From Gigantopelta aegis (lineage: Eukaryota > Mollusca > Gastropoda > Neomphalida > Peltospiridae), in assembly GCF_016097555.1 (NCBI RefSeq), contig NC_054701.1:62895543-62959542 (forward strand): 64,000 nt of DNA. The letters run 5' to 3'. Below are positions 11,520 through 42,739 of the stretch, one piece after another. The stretch's first letter is position 1; every line of letters begins with the position of its first letter. The notes under the pieces were generated by a model, which was not told where the DNA came from, made no database searches, and worked only from the letters and a program-made list of their open reading frames with translations. The position numbers were made by a program, and so were the translations under genes.

Positions 11520-11819
11520 GACACGTTACTGATAATTTCCCCGAGTTTTGTGTACGGACACCCAAGCACCATTTAACGACGTGCCAGTCACACATTTCAT
11601 GTCCTGTTACATGTACATATATTGACAAATGATGCCTCAATTAAATCCAGTGTCTGATTTCATTTTGTAAGTCTCAAGTTTTATTAATTTTTTTAAAGCA
11701 CATTTACCAAATTGCTAAACGTTTTTGGCGAAGTATACATTCGTGAGTATAATTATATTGTTCAGCCACAGAACAGAACAAAACTTTATTACGCTCAGGC
11801 TGTTGCACTTTAACAGCAT

Positions 11820-12217
11820 GACCGGCCTCGGCGGCGTCGTGGTTAGGCCATCGGTCTACAGGCTGGTAGGTACTGGGTTCGGATCCCAGTCGAGGCATGG
11901 GATTTTTAATCCAGATACCGACTCCAAACCCCGAGTGAGTGCTCCGCAAGGCTCAATGGGTAGGTGTAGGCTAAACCACTTGCACCGACCAGTGATCCAT
12001 AACTGGTTCAACAAAGGCCATGGTTTGTGATATCTTGCCTGTGGGAAGCGCAAATAAAAGATCCCTTGCTGCTAATCGGAAAGAGTAGCCCATGTAGTGG
12101 CGACAGCGGGTTTCCTCTCAAAATCTGTGTGGTCCTTAACCATATATCTGACGCCATATAACCGTAAATAAAATGTGTTGAGTGCGTCGTTAAATAAAAC
12201 ATTTCTTTCTTTCCTTG
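11820..12217 (+). mobile_element. Full-length SINE, family A
   Basis: Flanked by TAACAGCAT (11811-11819) and TAACGGCAT (12218-12226), a 9-bp duplication with one mismatch. Head: GTGGTTAGGCCATCGG, with the B-box-like GGGTTCGGATCCC. Body: TGGTTTGTGATATC and AAAAGATCCCTTGCTGCTAA. Tail: GTCGTTAAATAAAACATTTC then TTTC repeats. Confidence 0.88.
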
Positions 12218-12289
12218 TAACGGCATATGAGGAACATAAAATAACAATATTTTACGGCGGAAGCAATTAGACATCGGTGGGAGAGGGCT

Positions 12290-12600
12290 GATTGGGATTG
12301 AGGGTGCATCCCACAGACAGGATAGTAGCCAGTCGTGGTGCACTGGCTGGAATTTTTTTTTTAATGTGTTTGTTTGTTTTCGCAATTTTACGGGGGATCA
12401 TACCCCCGAACCCCTAGGAACTTAGCTTTGCATGCATATAAAAGATCCCTTGCTACTCATTGAAAAATGTAACACGTTTCCTATCTAAGACTATACGTCA
12501 AAATTACCAACGGTTCGACATCCATTAGCCGATGGTTAATAAATCAATGTCACGTGCTCTGTTGCATGGCGTCGTTAAACGAAACGAACTTCAAGCGAGC
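12290..12600. mobile_element. SINE fragments, two orientations
   Basis: A minus-strand piece (CCCACAGACAGGATAG, CAGTCGTGGTGCACTGGCTG) at about 12305-12352 is followed by a plus-strand piece with the GCATATAAAAGATCCCTTGC body and a GGCGTCGTTAAACGAAACG tail, about 12430-12590. Confidence 0.6.
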
Positions 12601-13020
12601 ACTTTTACCACAAGGCTAGGTCCCCGCCGCCAGCTGATGGGTCTGTCACATGTTCCGATATGCAGATATTGTTGAAATAATATTTTAAATTGTGGGTTGT
12701 GCGTAATATAAATAAATAAAGAAATTACACCCACCCACCCCCATGTGCTTTGTTCTGGAACAGCCCTTGCTCCGTTAAAACCGTATTTCGGTGCACCGAT
12801 CCCGATTTCGAGTATTATAAACCAAACTGTTATACTGGCAAATGCTAAACGGGTAGCCAGTCGATTAAACTATGAGGCGTAATACAGTGGTACCGTAACT
12901 AACGTGAAGACTAAATCCGTTAATTAGCAAAATTATAATTATTGACTTTCTTGATCACGCTTCATTCCAGTTTATTGTTCTGCTTTCACTGTTGGCATCT
13001 GAATTTGAGTGCTAACCAAA
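12601..13020. other. Upstream region of spermidine synthase 1
   Basis: No repeat is recognised in the last 300 bp before the start codon. No clear TATA box is seen, so no promoter is called. Confidence 0.3.
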
Positions 13021-32714
<19,694 letters not shown>

Positions 32715-33169
32715 CATGACCAACTGTACTATAGTTTTATGAAAGACAGCCAGTTGCACCTTTCCGTAACGTACCGCATTATGGTGGTGTCAGTTTTACA
32801 GAGCATGTCATGTCTACAATCAAACATGGGGACCTCTTACTTTACTACAAATCATTTTTTATTTCAAAGCATTTATTGGTTCTGTTATACAATTCTTACG
32901 GTTCATTTCAAATCATTTATTGTTGCTTGTTGATTTTTGTCATTTTAAAATTCGGGTAAATAGTTTATTGTGTGAATACTTAGCTTCACCACGGGGCTAC
33001 GTCCCAATCCTTAAACAGTACAGGGCATTTGTCACGGTCATGAAGGTTGATTTATATTAATAGCCAAAGGAGCTAATTGCTAATTTTAACAAACTTACAT
33101 TTGGCTAATCACTTTTTTGAAAATATCATTCACTACGGTACATATCAATAACGTTTCATAATTAAACAC

Positions 33170-33565
33170 TTCAGATTTTAGCAAATTGATAAAAAAAATA
33201 TATAGATACTCCCCGAGTTCATAAAAGTGTGAAATCTCAGGCTTGCCGAGGATTTTTGTACTTTTTATCAATGGGTGCTGATAAATTACGATATCGCAAG
33301 ACTCGAGGGGGGTATTCTTTTTTATCATTTCTTTTCATTTGCGACAATTGTAAACAGTGTCAGTAATGTGGGTTGAATGTCACTATATTTGGCAGCGGTA
33401 GACTCGTTAACTAGCAGAACGACAGTGGCGTGATGTCACTAATGATAGGTTTAGCGCTGAAACATGCACAGTGACGTAACAAAAAATTCGACATATCCTA
33501 GGAGAATACCACAGGAGATATCGCAAATTATAGTGCCAATATTATCTCCTACAAAATCATTTAAT
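33170..33565 (-). repeat. Dispersed repeat matching the interior of 20721-21344
   Basis: AGGCTTGCCGAGGATTTTTG, GCGACAATTGTAAACAGTGT and ACAGGAGATATCGCAAATTA correspond to the complement of 20940-21300. Confidence 0.6.
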
Positions 33566-33569
33566 GGTT

Positions 33570-33721
33570 GATAAAGAGAGGTTATTACCAGTGTTTTTCG
33601 GTATCGTCAATATCATATATTAGGAATAAAAATTGTATTATGCGAGCATAATACATTATTTTTATTCCTAATATATGATATTGACGATACCGAAATACAC
33701 GAGGGTAATAATCTCTTTATC
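33570..33721. repeat. Hairpin, about 70-bp arms
   Basis: GATAAAGAGAGGTTATTACC at 33570 pairs with the complement ending at 33721. The centre is near 33645 and the arms TCGTCAATATCATATATTAG are almost perfect. Confidence 0.85.
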
Positions 33722-35387
33722 ATATAATCTCAAGCTTAATACAATGTGTTTTTGTAAACTGTACATGCAACTTTAATTCCATTACTAGATATTCAAATGA
33801 CGTAAGAATATGTGGCGTCATTTTGGATGTCCTTACATCAAGACAAACTAGGGCTGGACAGCTTTCAGTGTCAAATTGCCATTGAAATGTTTTTATTCGA
33901 TGACTATGAATGCATACGTCAATTATGGAGTGTCACACAAGTACGTTTGTTTAAATGTCAATAAACCTAGTGCCGTGACCTCGATTAATTTACATCTAAT
34001 TTGTAAAGTTATTAAATTCTTAAAATATGTGATCTTAAAAACATCACATACTTTGATTGCATTGAAAATGTAAGATATTATATGATAAATGTATATATTT
34101 GTGTTAATGCTCATTCATGGGTATGATAAAATTTGAATTTTGAATTGTACTTAATTGAACAATTATTATGAAACTTGTTAAATCTAAAATAACCTCATGC
34201 TTGTTTGATATACTGTAAATTGGATTAATATTACATGTTTTTTCTCTCACGCAAAAATGCACCTTGGCGCATGTTTTCAACATGTTTATTTTGTTAACAA
34301 CCATTAGTATCAGCAGTGCATATCTGCAATGAAAATAATGTGTGTATATAAATTTTACAACTTGAGGTTGAGAGCAAACGGTGTTTACACCTTTTCTTTC
34401 CCAGTTTACAGTACTGTGTACGGTTATGCTAGGCTCAGACTACCAACAGTCACAACAGAGTTGGCCAACTTGCCAATCACTTGACTTCTTAGACTATCCA
34501 GTTGCTAGTTTGAACACTCTTTCAACTCGATTCTAGTATTATACAATTTCTACGACGGCCATCATATTTGATTCAAAAAATGAATCGGTCCCAACATTTT
34601 ATCAACCAAGAATTAATTTAGGTCTATCCACAATATCAAATACATTGCGGATTGTTTCTTTTTATCATATGATATTATGTCCGTAAGGTGGGGTTTCTGG
34701 ATAAATGGTGTTCCACTGAATATCCAGAAAACAGAGCACATTTACAGAATGGCAGTTTTGTTTTACCATACGACTGTTTGCACAGTGGAGTTTCCAGACA
34801 ACTGGAGTCAGGATAAACGAGGTAATTCACTGTCACAGTATTACATGTATGTGGTGTAAAATGCAAATTTACCGATGATGGTAAAATTATGTATGTGTGA
34901 CATTTGCATTTCATGTGTGCAGTTTGATTTACATGATAGTATTTCACCCAACTGTAGAGAGAGAGTCGGGCACTTGACTTTCAGGGAAGGGTCTGACACT
35001 AGGACAGAACGTTTTGACATGTGACTACAAGTATACATGTATGTCAGCATTACCAAATGTCAATGTCTATGTCTAAAAGTCGATGTCCTATAGATGTGTC
35101 ATTTAACATACATGTATGTCATGTTTTTTTAACATGCGGTCTAGACAAGGACAGATCTGTTGTTATTTCTTAGGGGGTGGGGGGGTGTAATGGATTAGTG
35201 TAAGATGATTCTCCCCCTGTACATTTAACATATCCAGGTTTTTATGCTCAATACAAAAACTCAACATTTTAGCACAAAGTAAAAAAAATGTCAGTGCTTC
35301 AATGAAGAAGAAGAAGAAAAAACCCACAAAAAGGGACCTATCATCTTGAGTGTCTACCAGACTTTGCTCTTGTTGGATTTTTTGTTA

Positions 35388-35562
35388 CAGTGAAACCCTT
35401 CAAAACTGGTCCCTCTGTAAACCGGAATTCCCTCAAGACCGGACATTTTACTTGGTCCCTTTTTAAATAACTGTGTAGAAGAGAACCTGTTAAACCTGAT
35501 ACCTCTGAAAATGGGACTTTTTACTTGGTCCCAAAGGTGTCCGGTTTAGAGGTGTTTTACTG
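35388..35562. mobile_element. Short pogo-like MITE
   Basis: TA-flanked ends CAGTGAAACCCTTCAAAACT and, on the complement, CAGTAAAACACCTCTAAACC. The interior repeats TTTTACTTGGTCCC. The ends resemble the element at 25927-26789. Confidence 0.7.
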
Positions 35563-35700
35563 TATATGACAGTTGGTCATCATATGGCTTGGTTATGCTG
35601 TGTTTCTAGATGTATAATAAGCACATTATTATAAAAAGTAGAGCAATATATCAATCTATATTGCAGGAATGAAAATCGTGTATATAGAGGATTAGTCACA

Positions 35701-35818
35701 AGTGTTTTTTAATAGGGAAAATATCAACTGAGTCTACGTTAATCAGTATTTGTCGAGGTTCTACCAAAAAAATACTGATTAACTAGACGAGGTTGATATT
35801 TTACATATTAAAAAACAT
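35701..35818. repeat. Hairpin element
   Basis: GTTTTTTAATAGGGAAAATA and TTAATCAGTATT in the left arm pair with AATACTGATTAA and AATATGTAAAATATCAACCT on the complement of the right arm. Confidence 0.7.
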
Positions 35819-36139
35819 GAGTAGCGAATTCTATTTATCCTATAAGACTTATAAAATAACATTTTCATTCGATATTTAGTAAATCACAGTACTAAAGTCG
35901 CCTTACGATCAGTACAAATTAGTTTGACGTCACACATTTTTACTAAATTTTATGAAAATGTTACACTCGGGTATACAGGTCTTGTTGGCTTGTAAACAAA
36001 TGACCAATTGGCAGCAGCTAGAGATCATACAAATTTGCATATACTTTAAATTTGCATACTGTTAATAACTGTGTTAATACACTAAATTATCACAAGAGTT
36101 TATGACATGGATATCATGGATAAGTTATAGGATAAATAG

Positions 36140-36286
36140 AGATTATTATACAAGCTTGTTTGTTAAACTGATTTTACGAAATGAGTGTCAGGATTATTGT
36201 ATTACCCTCGCTCTCACTCTGGTAATACATGAATGCTGACACGAGTTTCGTAAAATCAGTACGATTCACACACAAATGTAATAATT
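36140..36286. repeat. Hairpin element family H, copy 1
   Basis: The arms contain ACTGATTTTACGAAATGAGT and the complementary ACACGAGTTTCGTAAAATCA. Downstream TTATTATTCACATTATC-like sequence is shared with copy 2. Confidence 0.75.
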
Positions 36287-37619
36287 TCTTTATTATTCAC
36301 ATTATCAAAATATTTTTTTTAATGAATAACAATCTAGGACCATGTTAAAAAATTTCAAACATAATTAAAAAGAAATGAAGTCATTTTTAGAAATGACGTT
36401 ATTTTGATAAGCGTTTACACTGGTGAAGCCGCATTAAGTTATGACGTCGCTTCACAAATCATTCGTTGTGCATGTGAAATCATTATGACACACGTGGGTC
36501 ATACTGGTAATATTTCCTTGAATATCTTGAACTGTGTGGATAATAAAATATTATATTGTTCACAGGTGTTAACAGTAATTTTTCCAAGCGTGTCATTCCA
36601 CACAATTATACATGTGTATGTCTGTCATACAGGATGCTTCATAGGATCAGACTTTGCAATGATTTTGTTTTTCCTAAAAAAAAATTTTTTTAATCCAACC
36701 AGTGCTCCACCATTGGTATAACTGGTATGTGCCGTCCCAATGCACAATATTTCATGCGACCTGTTATTCTATCAGATTCTTGTGACCCGCCAATCTGTTA
36801 CATTGTGAATAATTATATTCAAACATTAGAAGTAGTACTATTAAGGATGACCTGAATTTTATTCATGTACTGTAAATCTAGAATGTTTTGCGAGCAGCAA
36901 AGTACTACAAAAACTGCAAAGGACTACCTTGTGCACTACTCTCTCTATATGCATTAGTATGATTATATGTGTGAAGTACTAAAAGACCAAAATATCAGTA
37001 CTATCAAAAACATTGCTTTAATTCAAACTGTTACACATGACAGTGACATTGACAATGAGATACTAAATTCATACAGAGCAATCCAGTGATATGTGCTCAT
37101 ATAGCAATGAAGAGCAGCTTCCCAATTAATTAAAATAACACATAGTACGAGCATTCATCTCAGATTGCTGTTAGGACAACGAGCTTGTGGGGTTTTTTTT
37201 GCAAAATATCTCGTTAGCCGACGTCTCAATACTTTCTACATGCATATTTGGCCATTAATTTGTCGCAATACTTTCATGATGCAATACATAGTATATTTAA
37301 AGTGTATTCCAAAAATGCATGTATTCTGTTCTTTTTTTAGACTAATTGTTTTATCAGTTGATGCACAGTACATCATTAGTTAAATTAGTTCTTAATTACC
37401 TCTAAGCAATCGAGGATTTGTTCCTCCATTCAACACAATGTTGAGTCTAGACTTGCGGGTGCAGCACTAAGTAAAGAACTGGCGGTGGTGCTGTACAACA
37501 CCACCTACCCTAGTGTTAAGCTATTCCCCTTGACTGCACTCGCTGGATATGTAAAATTAAATACAATTGATATAACAAGACAATTGATTACCTAAGTAAA
37601 ACAAAAACCCTGTCTCCTG

Positions 37620-37815
37620 GTTATCTAAGATATTCAGGTGGTGGTCTTTCTGTGGGGAAGAACAATAAAAGATCCTTTGCTGCTGTTTGGTAGGAGTAGC
37701 TTGTGGGGCGGAAATGGGTTTTCAGTCTCACGCTGTAGTCCAAGAATATCCCTAGTCGGCTGCATCAGAAAGCTGAGTTTAAAAATGTGCTGAGGTGTTG
37801 TAAACAAACATTCCT
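37620..37815 (+). mobile_element. Diverged SINE fragment
   Basis: TTTCTGTGGGGAAGAAC and AATAAAAGATCCTTTGCTGC resemble the common SINE body. It ends near a TTCCTTTCTTTTT tail. Confidence 0.5.
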
Positions 37816-37972
37816 TTCTTTTTGTTTATAAGCACACAGTTAAATCTACATGTACACAGTGTGCAATGTTATGTTTTTGATGTTCTCAGAATTACGCTGT
37901 TGTTGAAAAAATGTGTGTTGTACAGCATTTAGATGTCCGAATGCTACTCCGTGTAAAATACAGAGATTATTT

Positions 37973-38109
37973 TATGAGCTCGTGTGTTGTACTGATTTTA
38001 CGAAACGAGTGTCAGAATGTTTGTATATCCTGAGAGAGAGCGATGGTAATACATACATCCTGACACGAGTTGCATAAAATCACTAAAATACACAAGCGAA
38101 CTTAATAAT
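37973..38109. repeat. Hairpin element family H, copy 2
   Basis: ACTGATTTTACGAAACGAGT and the right-arm CACGAGTTGCATAAAATCAC match copy 1. Similarity continues to about 38340. Confidence 0.7.
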
Positions 38110-38370
38110 TTCTTTATTATCCGTATTATAATAATTGTTATTTCTTTTTATGAAGAACTAGGGCCGTCTTAAAATGTTGCAACCACAATTAGAAGGAGAT
38201 GTTGAAATGACATCATATTTTATTGTTTCACATGCAAAGAGTTAGACTGGGGGAAGCAACGTCAGGTTATGGCGTCCCTTCCCAAAATTATGTCATTGCA
38301 CTTGTTGTTATACATGTGCTACATATAATTTGTATTAACTCGGTTATGTTGAACCATGTGGATAATATAA

Positions 38371-38510
38371 GTTGTAGAAGCATCACGAGGGGTATATGGC
38401 TTTTTATGTACCCTTTGTGTGTTCTTTTACCCTGAGCCGAAGGCGAGGAGGTAAAAGAGCATACAGAGGGTACATCAAAAGCCATATACCCCGAGAGATG
38501 CTTCTACAAC
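38371..38510. repeat. Hairpin element, long arms
   Basis: GTTGTAGAAGCATCACGAGG at 38371 and the complement of GAGATGCTTCTACAAC ending at 38510. The arms also contain GGGTATATGGCTTTT and its complement. Confidence 0.8.
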
Positions 38511-38519
38511 GAATTTATC

Positions 38520-40080
38520 TTGCCGACATGTTAAACCATATAGCCAAATAATCAAAATAACGCCAGACAATAATTGTTAACAATTTATTAACGGAGCCGT
38601 ACCACGCAGATGCGAACGAAACCACTTGCCAGTGACGAAAAATAGTTCCATCGGTAAACAAGTTTTTAACTTCAAATGTTTGTAATACGAAATTGTCTGA
38701 AACAGATATTAATAATAAAAAATAAAAAAAACTTTTTTTTATCAGAAATATTTTTAAAAAAAAAACTGTTGCTAATCGCACATTAATACAATAACACCAC
38801 GACCGTAATTAGGTGGCCGAGTTCAACATTGCAGCTTTTAAAAGTATTGGAAATAGTGTATTTTATAGTAAAAATAAAATTAATTATGTATACTTGATTG
38901 ATTATCAATGCTATTTATAATCTGATTATTGCTTTAGCATTAACTGGGGTGGCTGGAAACTGTTGGAAATTACAGACGGGGTATAAGAGAATTTGGCTCC
39001 GCCCACAGGGGTATAAGGGATTTGTCCAACGGCAAACAACCAATGAGATTAAAGAATTTTACATGAAGGCGAGGTAATAAATAATTTTATGATGGATTTT
39101 ATAATTACGCATATTTTATTTTGTATATATCAAAAGGTGTTATAATAAATATGTTTGCTGTATTGTTTCAAAAATGTTTGTAAACTATTGTAAAATGTCA
39201 AATATTGTTTTATTTAACACATTTTCCTACATGCTGTTTTGTTTGAGTAATGTGAAGTGCATAATTTCAGTTTGTTAAAAATAATATTTAAAATAGCAAA
39301 AACATTATTTGTATTATTTTTCTTTGAATGTCATTATAGTATTGTATATGTTGTGTTATTCTATATATATCGAATCCACTAACAATATTTTGTTACTAAT
39401 ATCCACTACATTGTAAACATTTCTTTTTCCACATTCATTTAGTATTTTAAATAGAGAACATTAAGTTTATTCGAACACAATGAAAAATTGCCAAATATAT
39501 CTTCTTTCAACACTGGTTAGTTTTAAATGTTTCATCAGTGTTTGATTTCCATAAAAGGTTAACCTTTTAAAATACTACAAAAAACACATACTTTTATCTA
39601 TTTACATGTACATGTGGTAATTTTTGAATTGCTATTAAAATGAAGTTTGAATACCTAAACATACCAAAAACATTGTAATAGATTTTTTTTAATAAATGTT
39701 TTTAACAAATTACAAATGTGTTATTGCATATCTTACTTATTTTATTTAATTGAACTACATGGAGTTAACAGAATTGTCTTGATTGGTTGAGAAAGGACTT
39801 CCTGTCTTTGTATATCTCATATGTAAAACAGTAATAAAAGAAACAACCAATCAGATGAAGAGTGCTTGCTGCGCTACACTTGGGTAATTGTAGGATCAGT
39901 CTGTGACAGGCCTATTGAGTTTTTACCATCATAACCATTGTTTGATGATTGGTATGTTCCATAGGTACATGTAGATGATATTACCCGTTTATTGCGCTAA
40001 ACAAATTCCCGATACAGAATAAATATCACAGGAAACTTTAAATGGAGCTACATGTAGATGCAGTTTAACCTATGTGTGCA
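38520..40080. other. Intergenic, no gene recognised
   Basis: AT-rich, with no ORF of interest and no clear repeat apart from short A/T runs. Confidence 0.4.
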
Positions 40081-41580
40081 AGTTGCATGGTTCCATTTAA
40101 TCCATTTTAGCATGTAGATTGCAAGTTTAGCTTGTATGTACAAACTGGTTTCATCAGATCCATTTTAGCATGTAGATTGCAAGTTTAGCTTGTATGTACA
40201 AACTGGTGTCATCAGATTCATTTTAGCATGTAGATTGCAAGTTTGGCTTGTATGTACAAACTGGTGTCATCAGATTTATTTTAGCATGTAGATTGCAAGT
40301 TTGGCTTGTATGTACAAACTGGTGTCATCAGATTTATTTTAGCATGTAGATTGCAAGTTTAGCTTGTATGTGAAAGTTGGTTCTGTCTGATCTATTTTAG
40401 TATTGAGATGCAAGTTTAGCTTGTGTGTGAAAGTTGGTTCTGTCTGATCTATTTTAGTATTGAGATGCAAGTTTAGCTTGTGTGTGAAAGTTGGTTCTGT
40501 CTGTTGATCTATTTTAGTATTGAGATGCAAGTTTAGCTTGTGTGTGAAAGTTGGTTCTGTCTGTTAATCTATTTTAGTATTGAGATGCAAGTTTAGCTTG
40601 TGTGTGAAAGTTGGTTCTGTCTGTTGATCTATTTTAGTATTGAGATGCAAGTTTAGCTTGTATGTGAAAGTTGGTTCTGTCTGTTGATCTATTTTAGTAT
40701 GGAGATGCAAGTTTAGCTTGTGTGTGAAAGTTGGTTCTTTCTGTTGATCTATTTTAGTATTGAGATGCAAGTTTAGCTTGTGTGTGAAAGTTGGTTCTGT
40801 CTGTTGATCTATTTTAGCATGTAGATTGTAAGTTTAGCGTGTGTGTGAAAGTTGGTTCTGTCTGTTGATCTATTTTAGCATGTAGATTGTAAGTTTAGCT
40901 TGTGTGTGAAAGTTGGTTCTGTCTGATCTATTTTAGTATGGAGATGCAAGTTTAGCTTGCATGTTCAAACTGGTTTCATCAGATCCATTTTAGCATGTAG
41001 ATTGTAAGTTTAGCGTGTGTGTGAAAGTTGGTTCTGTCTGTTGATCTATTTTAGCATGTAGATTGTAAGTTTAGCTTGTGTGTGAAAGTTGGTTCTGTCT
41101 GATCTATTTTAGTATGGAGATGCAAGTTTAGCTTGCATGTTCAAACTGGTTTCATCAGATCCATTTTAGCATGTAGATTGTAAGTTTAGCGTGTGTGTGA
41201 AAGTTGGTTCTGTCTGTTGATCTATTTTAGCATGTAGATTGTAAGTTTAGCTTGTGTGTGAAAGTTGGTTCTGTCTGATCTATTTTAGTATGGAGATGCA
41301 AGTTTAGCTTGCATGTTCAAACTGGTTTCATCAGATCCATTTTAGCATGTAGATTGCAAGTTTAGCTTGTGTGTGCAAATTTGTTTCATCAGATTCATTT
41401 TAGCATGTATATGTAGAGTGCAAGTTTAGCTTGTGTGTGAAAGTTGGTTCTGTCTGTTGATCTATTTTAGTATGGAGATGCAAGGTTAGCTTGTGTGTGA
41501 AAGTTGGTTCTGTCTGTTGATCTATTTTAGTATGGAGATGCAAGTTTAACTCATGCATGAAAATTGGTTCCATCTGATAG
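40080..41580. repeat. ~60-bp minisatellite with a 176-bp higher-order unit
   Basis: The unit contains GCAAGTTTAGCTTG, then GTGTGAAAGTTGGTTCTGTC or TACAAACTGGTGTCATCAG, then ATTTTAGYATG. A three-monomer block recurs at 40951, 41127 and 41303 (176-bp steps). Minus-strand ORFs at 40339-40770 are repeat artefacts. Confidence 0.92.
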
Positions 41581-41869
41581 TGATGTTCAAATAATCAATT
41601 ATAATAAAAAAATTAATTAGTTGAGCTCTGCCGGTGTGACGACAATTATAAAATCCATAATTGATTGTTGTAGGAAGTGTTAACTGTAATTGTTCCTACA
41701 GCTTGAATGATGGAACTGATGGTAAATATGCTGGGGTTTGGGTTTTTGTTTTCATGTGTATATAAAGAATACAGATATTGAATAGGTATTAAATGTAAAA
41801 GTAGCAATTTCTAAAGTCTTTCCAAATGAACACAACAATAGGTGCATAGTGCTAATAATTCAAAGCTCT

Positions 41870-42480
41870 TCTTATGTTTGTGTAAATCTGACTGATCAGT
41901 TGGTGTAACTCAGTTATACATGTAACTGATGATTGCATGATGATGAAATTCTAACAAATCCTTCTTATGTTTGTGTAAATCTGACTGATCAGTTGGTATA
42001 ACCCAGTTATAACTGATGATTAATTGATGATGAAATTCTAACAAATCCTTATGTTTGTGTAAATCTGACTGATCACTTGGTGTAACCCACTTATACATGT
42101 AACTGATGATTGCATGATGATGAAATTCTAACAAATCCTTCTTATGTTTGTGTAAATCTGACTGATCAGTTGGTGTAACCCAGTTATAACTGATGATTAA
42201 TTGATGATGAAATTCTAACAAATCCTTGTTTGTGTAAATCTGACTGATCAGTTGGTGTAACCTATTTATACATGTAACTGATGATTGCATGATGATGAAA
42301 TTCTAACAAATTCTCCTATGTTTGTGTAATTCTGACTGATCAGTTGGTATAACCCAGTTATAACTTATGATTAATTGATGATGAAATTCTAACAAATCTT
42401 TCTTATGTTTGTGTAATTCTGACTGATCAATTGGTATATCCCAGTTATAACTGATGATTAAATGATGATGAAATTCGAAC
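41870..42480. repeat. Alternating 93/84-bp tandem array
   Basis: CTGACTGATCA recurs at 41888, 41981, 42065, 42158, 42240, 42332 and 42419. Units alternate between a form with TATACATGTAACTGATGATT and a shorter one, giving a dimer of about 177 bp. A leftover 60-bp-type unit (GCATGTAGATGCAAG) follows at about 42530, so this array appears to lie inside the neighbouring minisatellite. Confidence 0.88.
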
Positions 42481-42739
42481 AAATCCTTTAGTTTAGTGCA
42501 TGTAGTACAAGTTGGTTCCTTGTGATCCATTTAGCATGTAGATGCAAGTCACTATGGCTTGTTCAGTTGTAGGGTGAATAACCCTGTAGGACTTGTTCAT
42601 TGTATCCAACAGCAGTGTGATATGCCTGAGTGATTATTTATTCTCGTAACATAACTTATTTATGAGGAGCATGCATTACATATTTATGAGAGCCCTTTTT
42701 TTATATCATACCTTAATGTCTGGGTGATCTGTAACCTCA

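Larger units (their letters stand above)
10221..11736 (-). mobile_element. Tc1-like DNA transposon with about 215-bp inverted repeats, interrupted
   Basis: Both ends begin TACTTsGCCAAAAA next to TA, and inverted similarity extends about 215 bp inward on each side (left 10221 to about 10440, right about 11520 to 11736; roughly four bases in five match by eye). On the minus strand, 10419-10905 encodes the C-terminal half of a Tc1-type transposase: SVMMWAGIHD, HGNLNAQYYSDEI and LFQQDNARQHSRR (second catalytic Asp). The SPDLNPIEHLWDEL region is badly eroded. The N-terminal half is absent, and a LINE 3' end occupies that place. Inactive. Confidence 0.8.
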
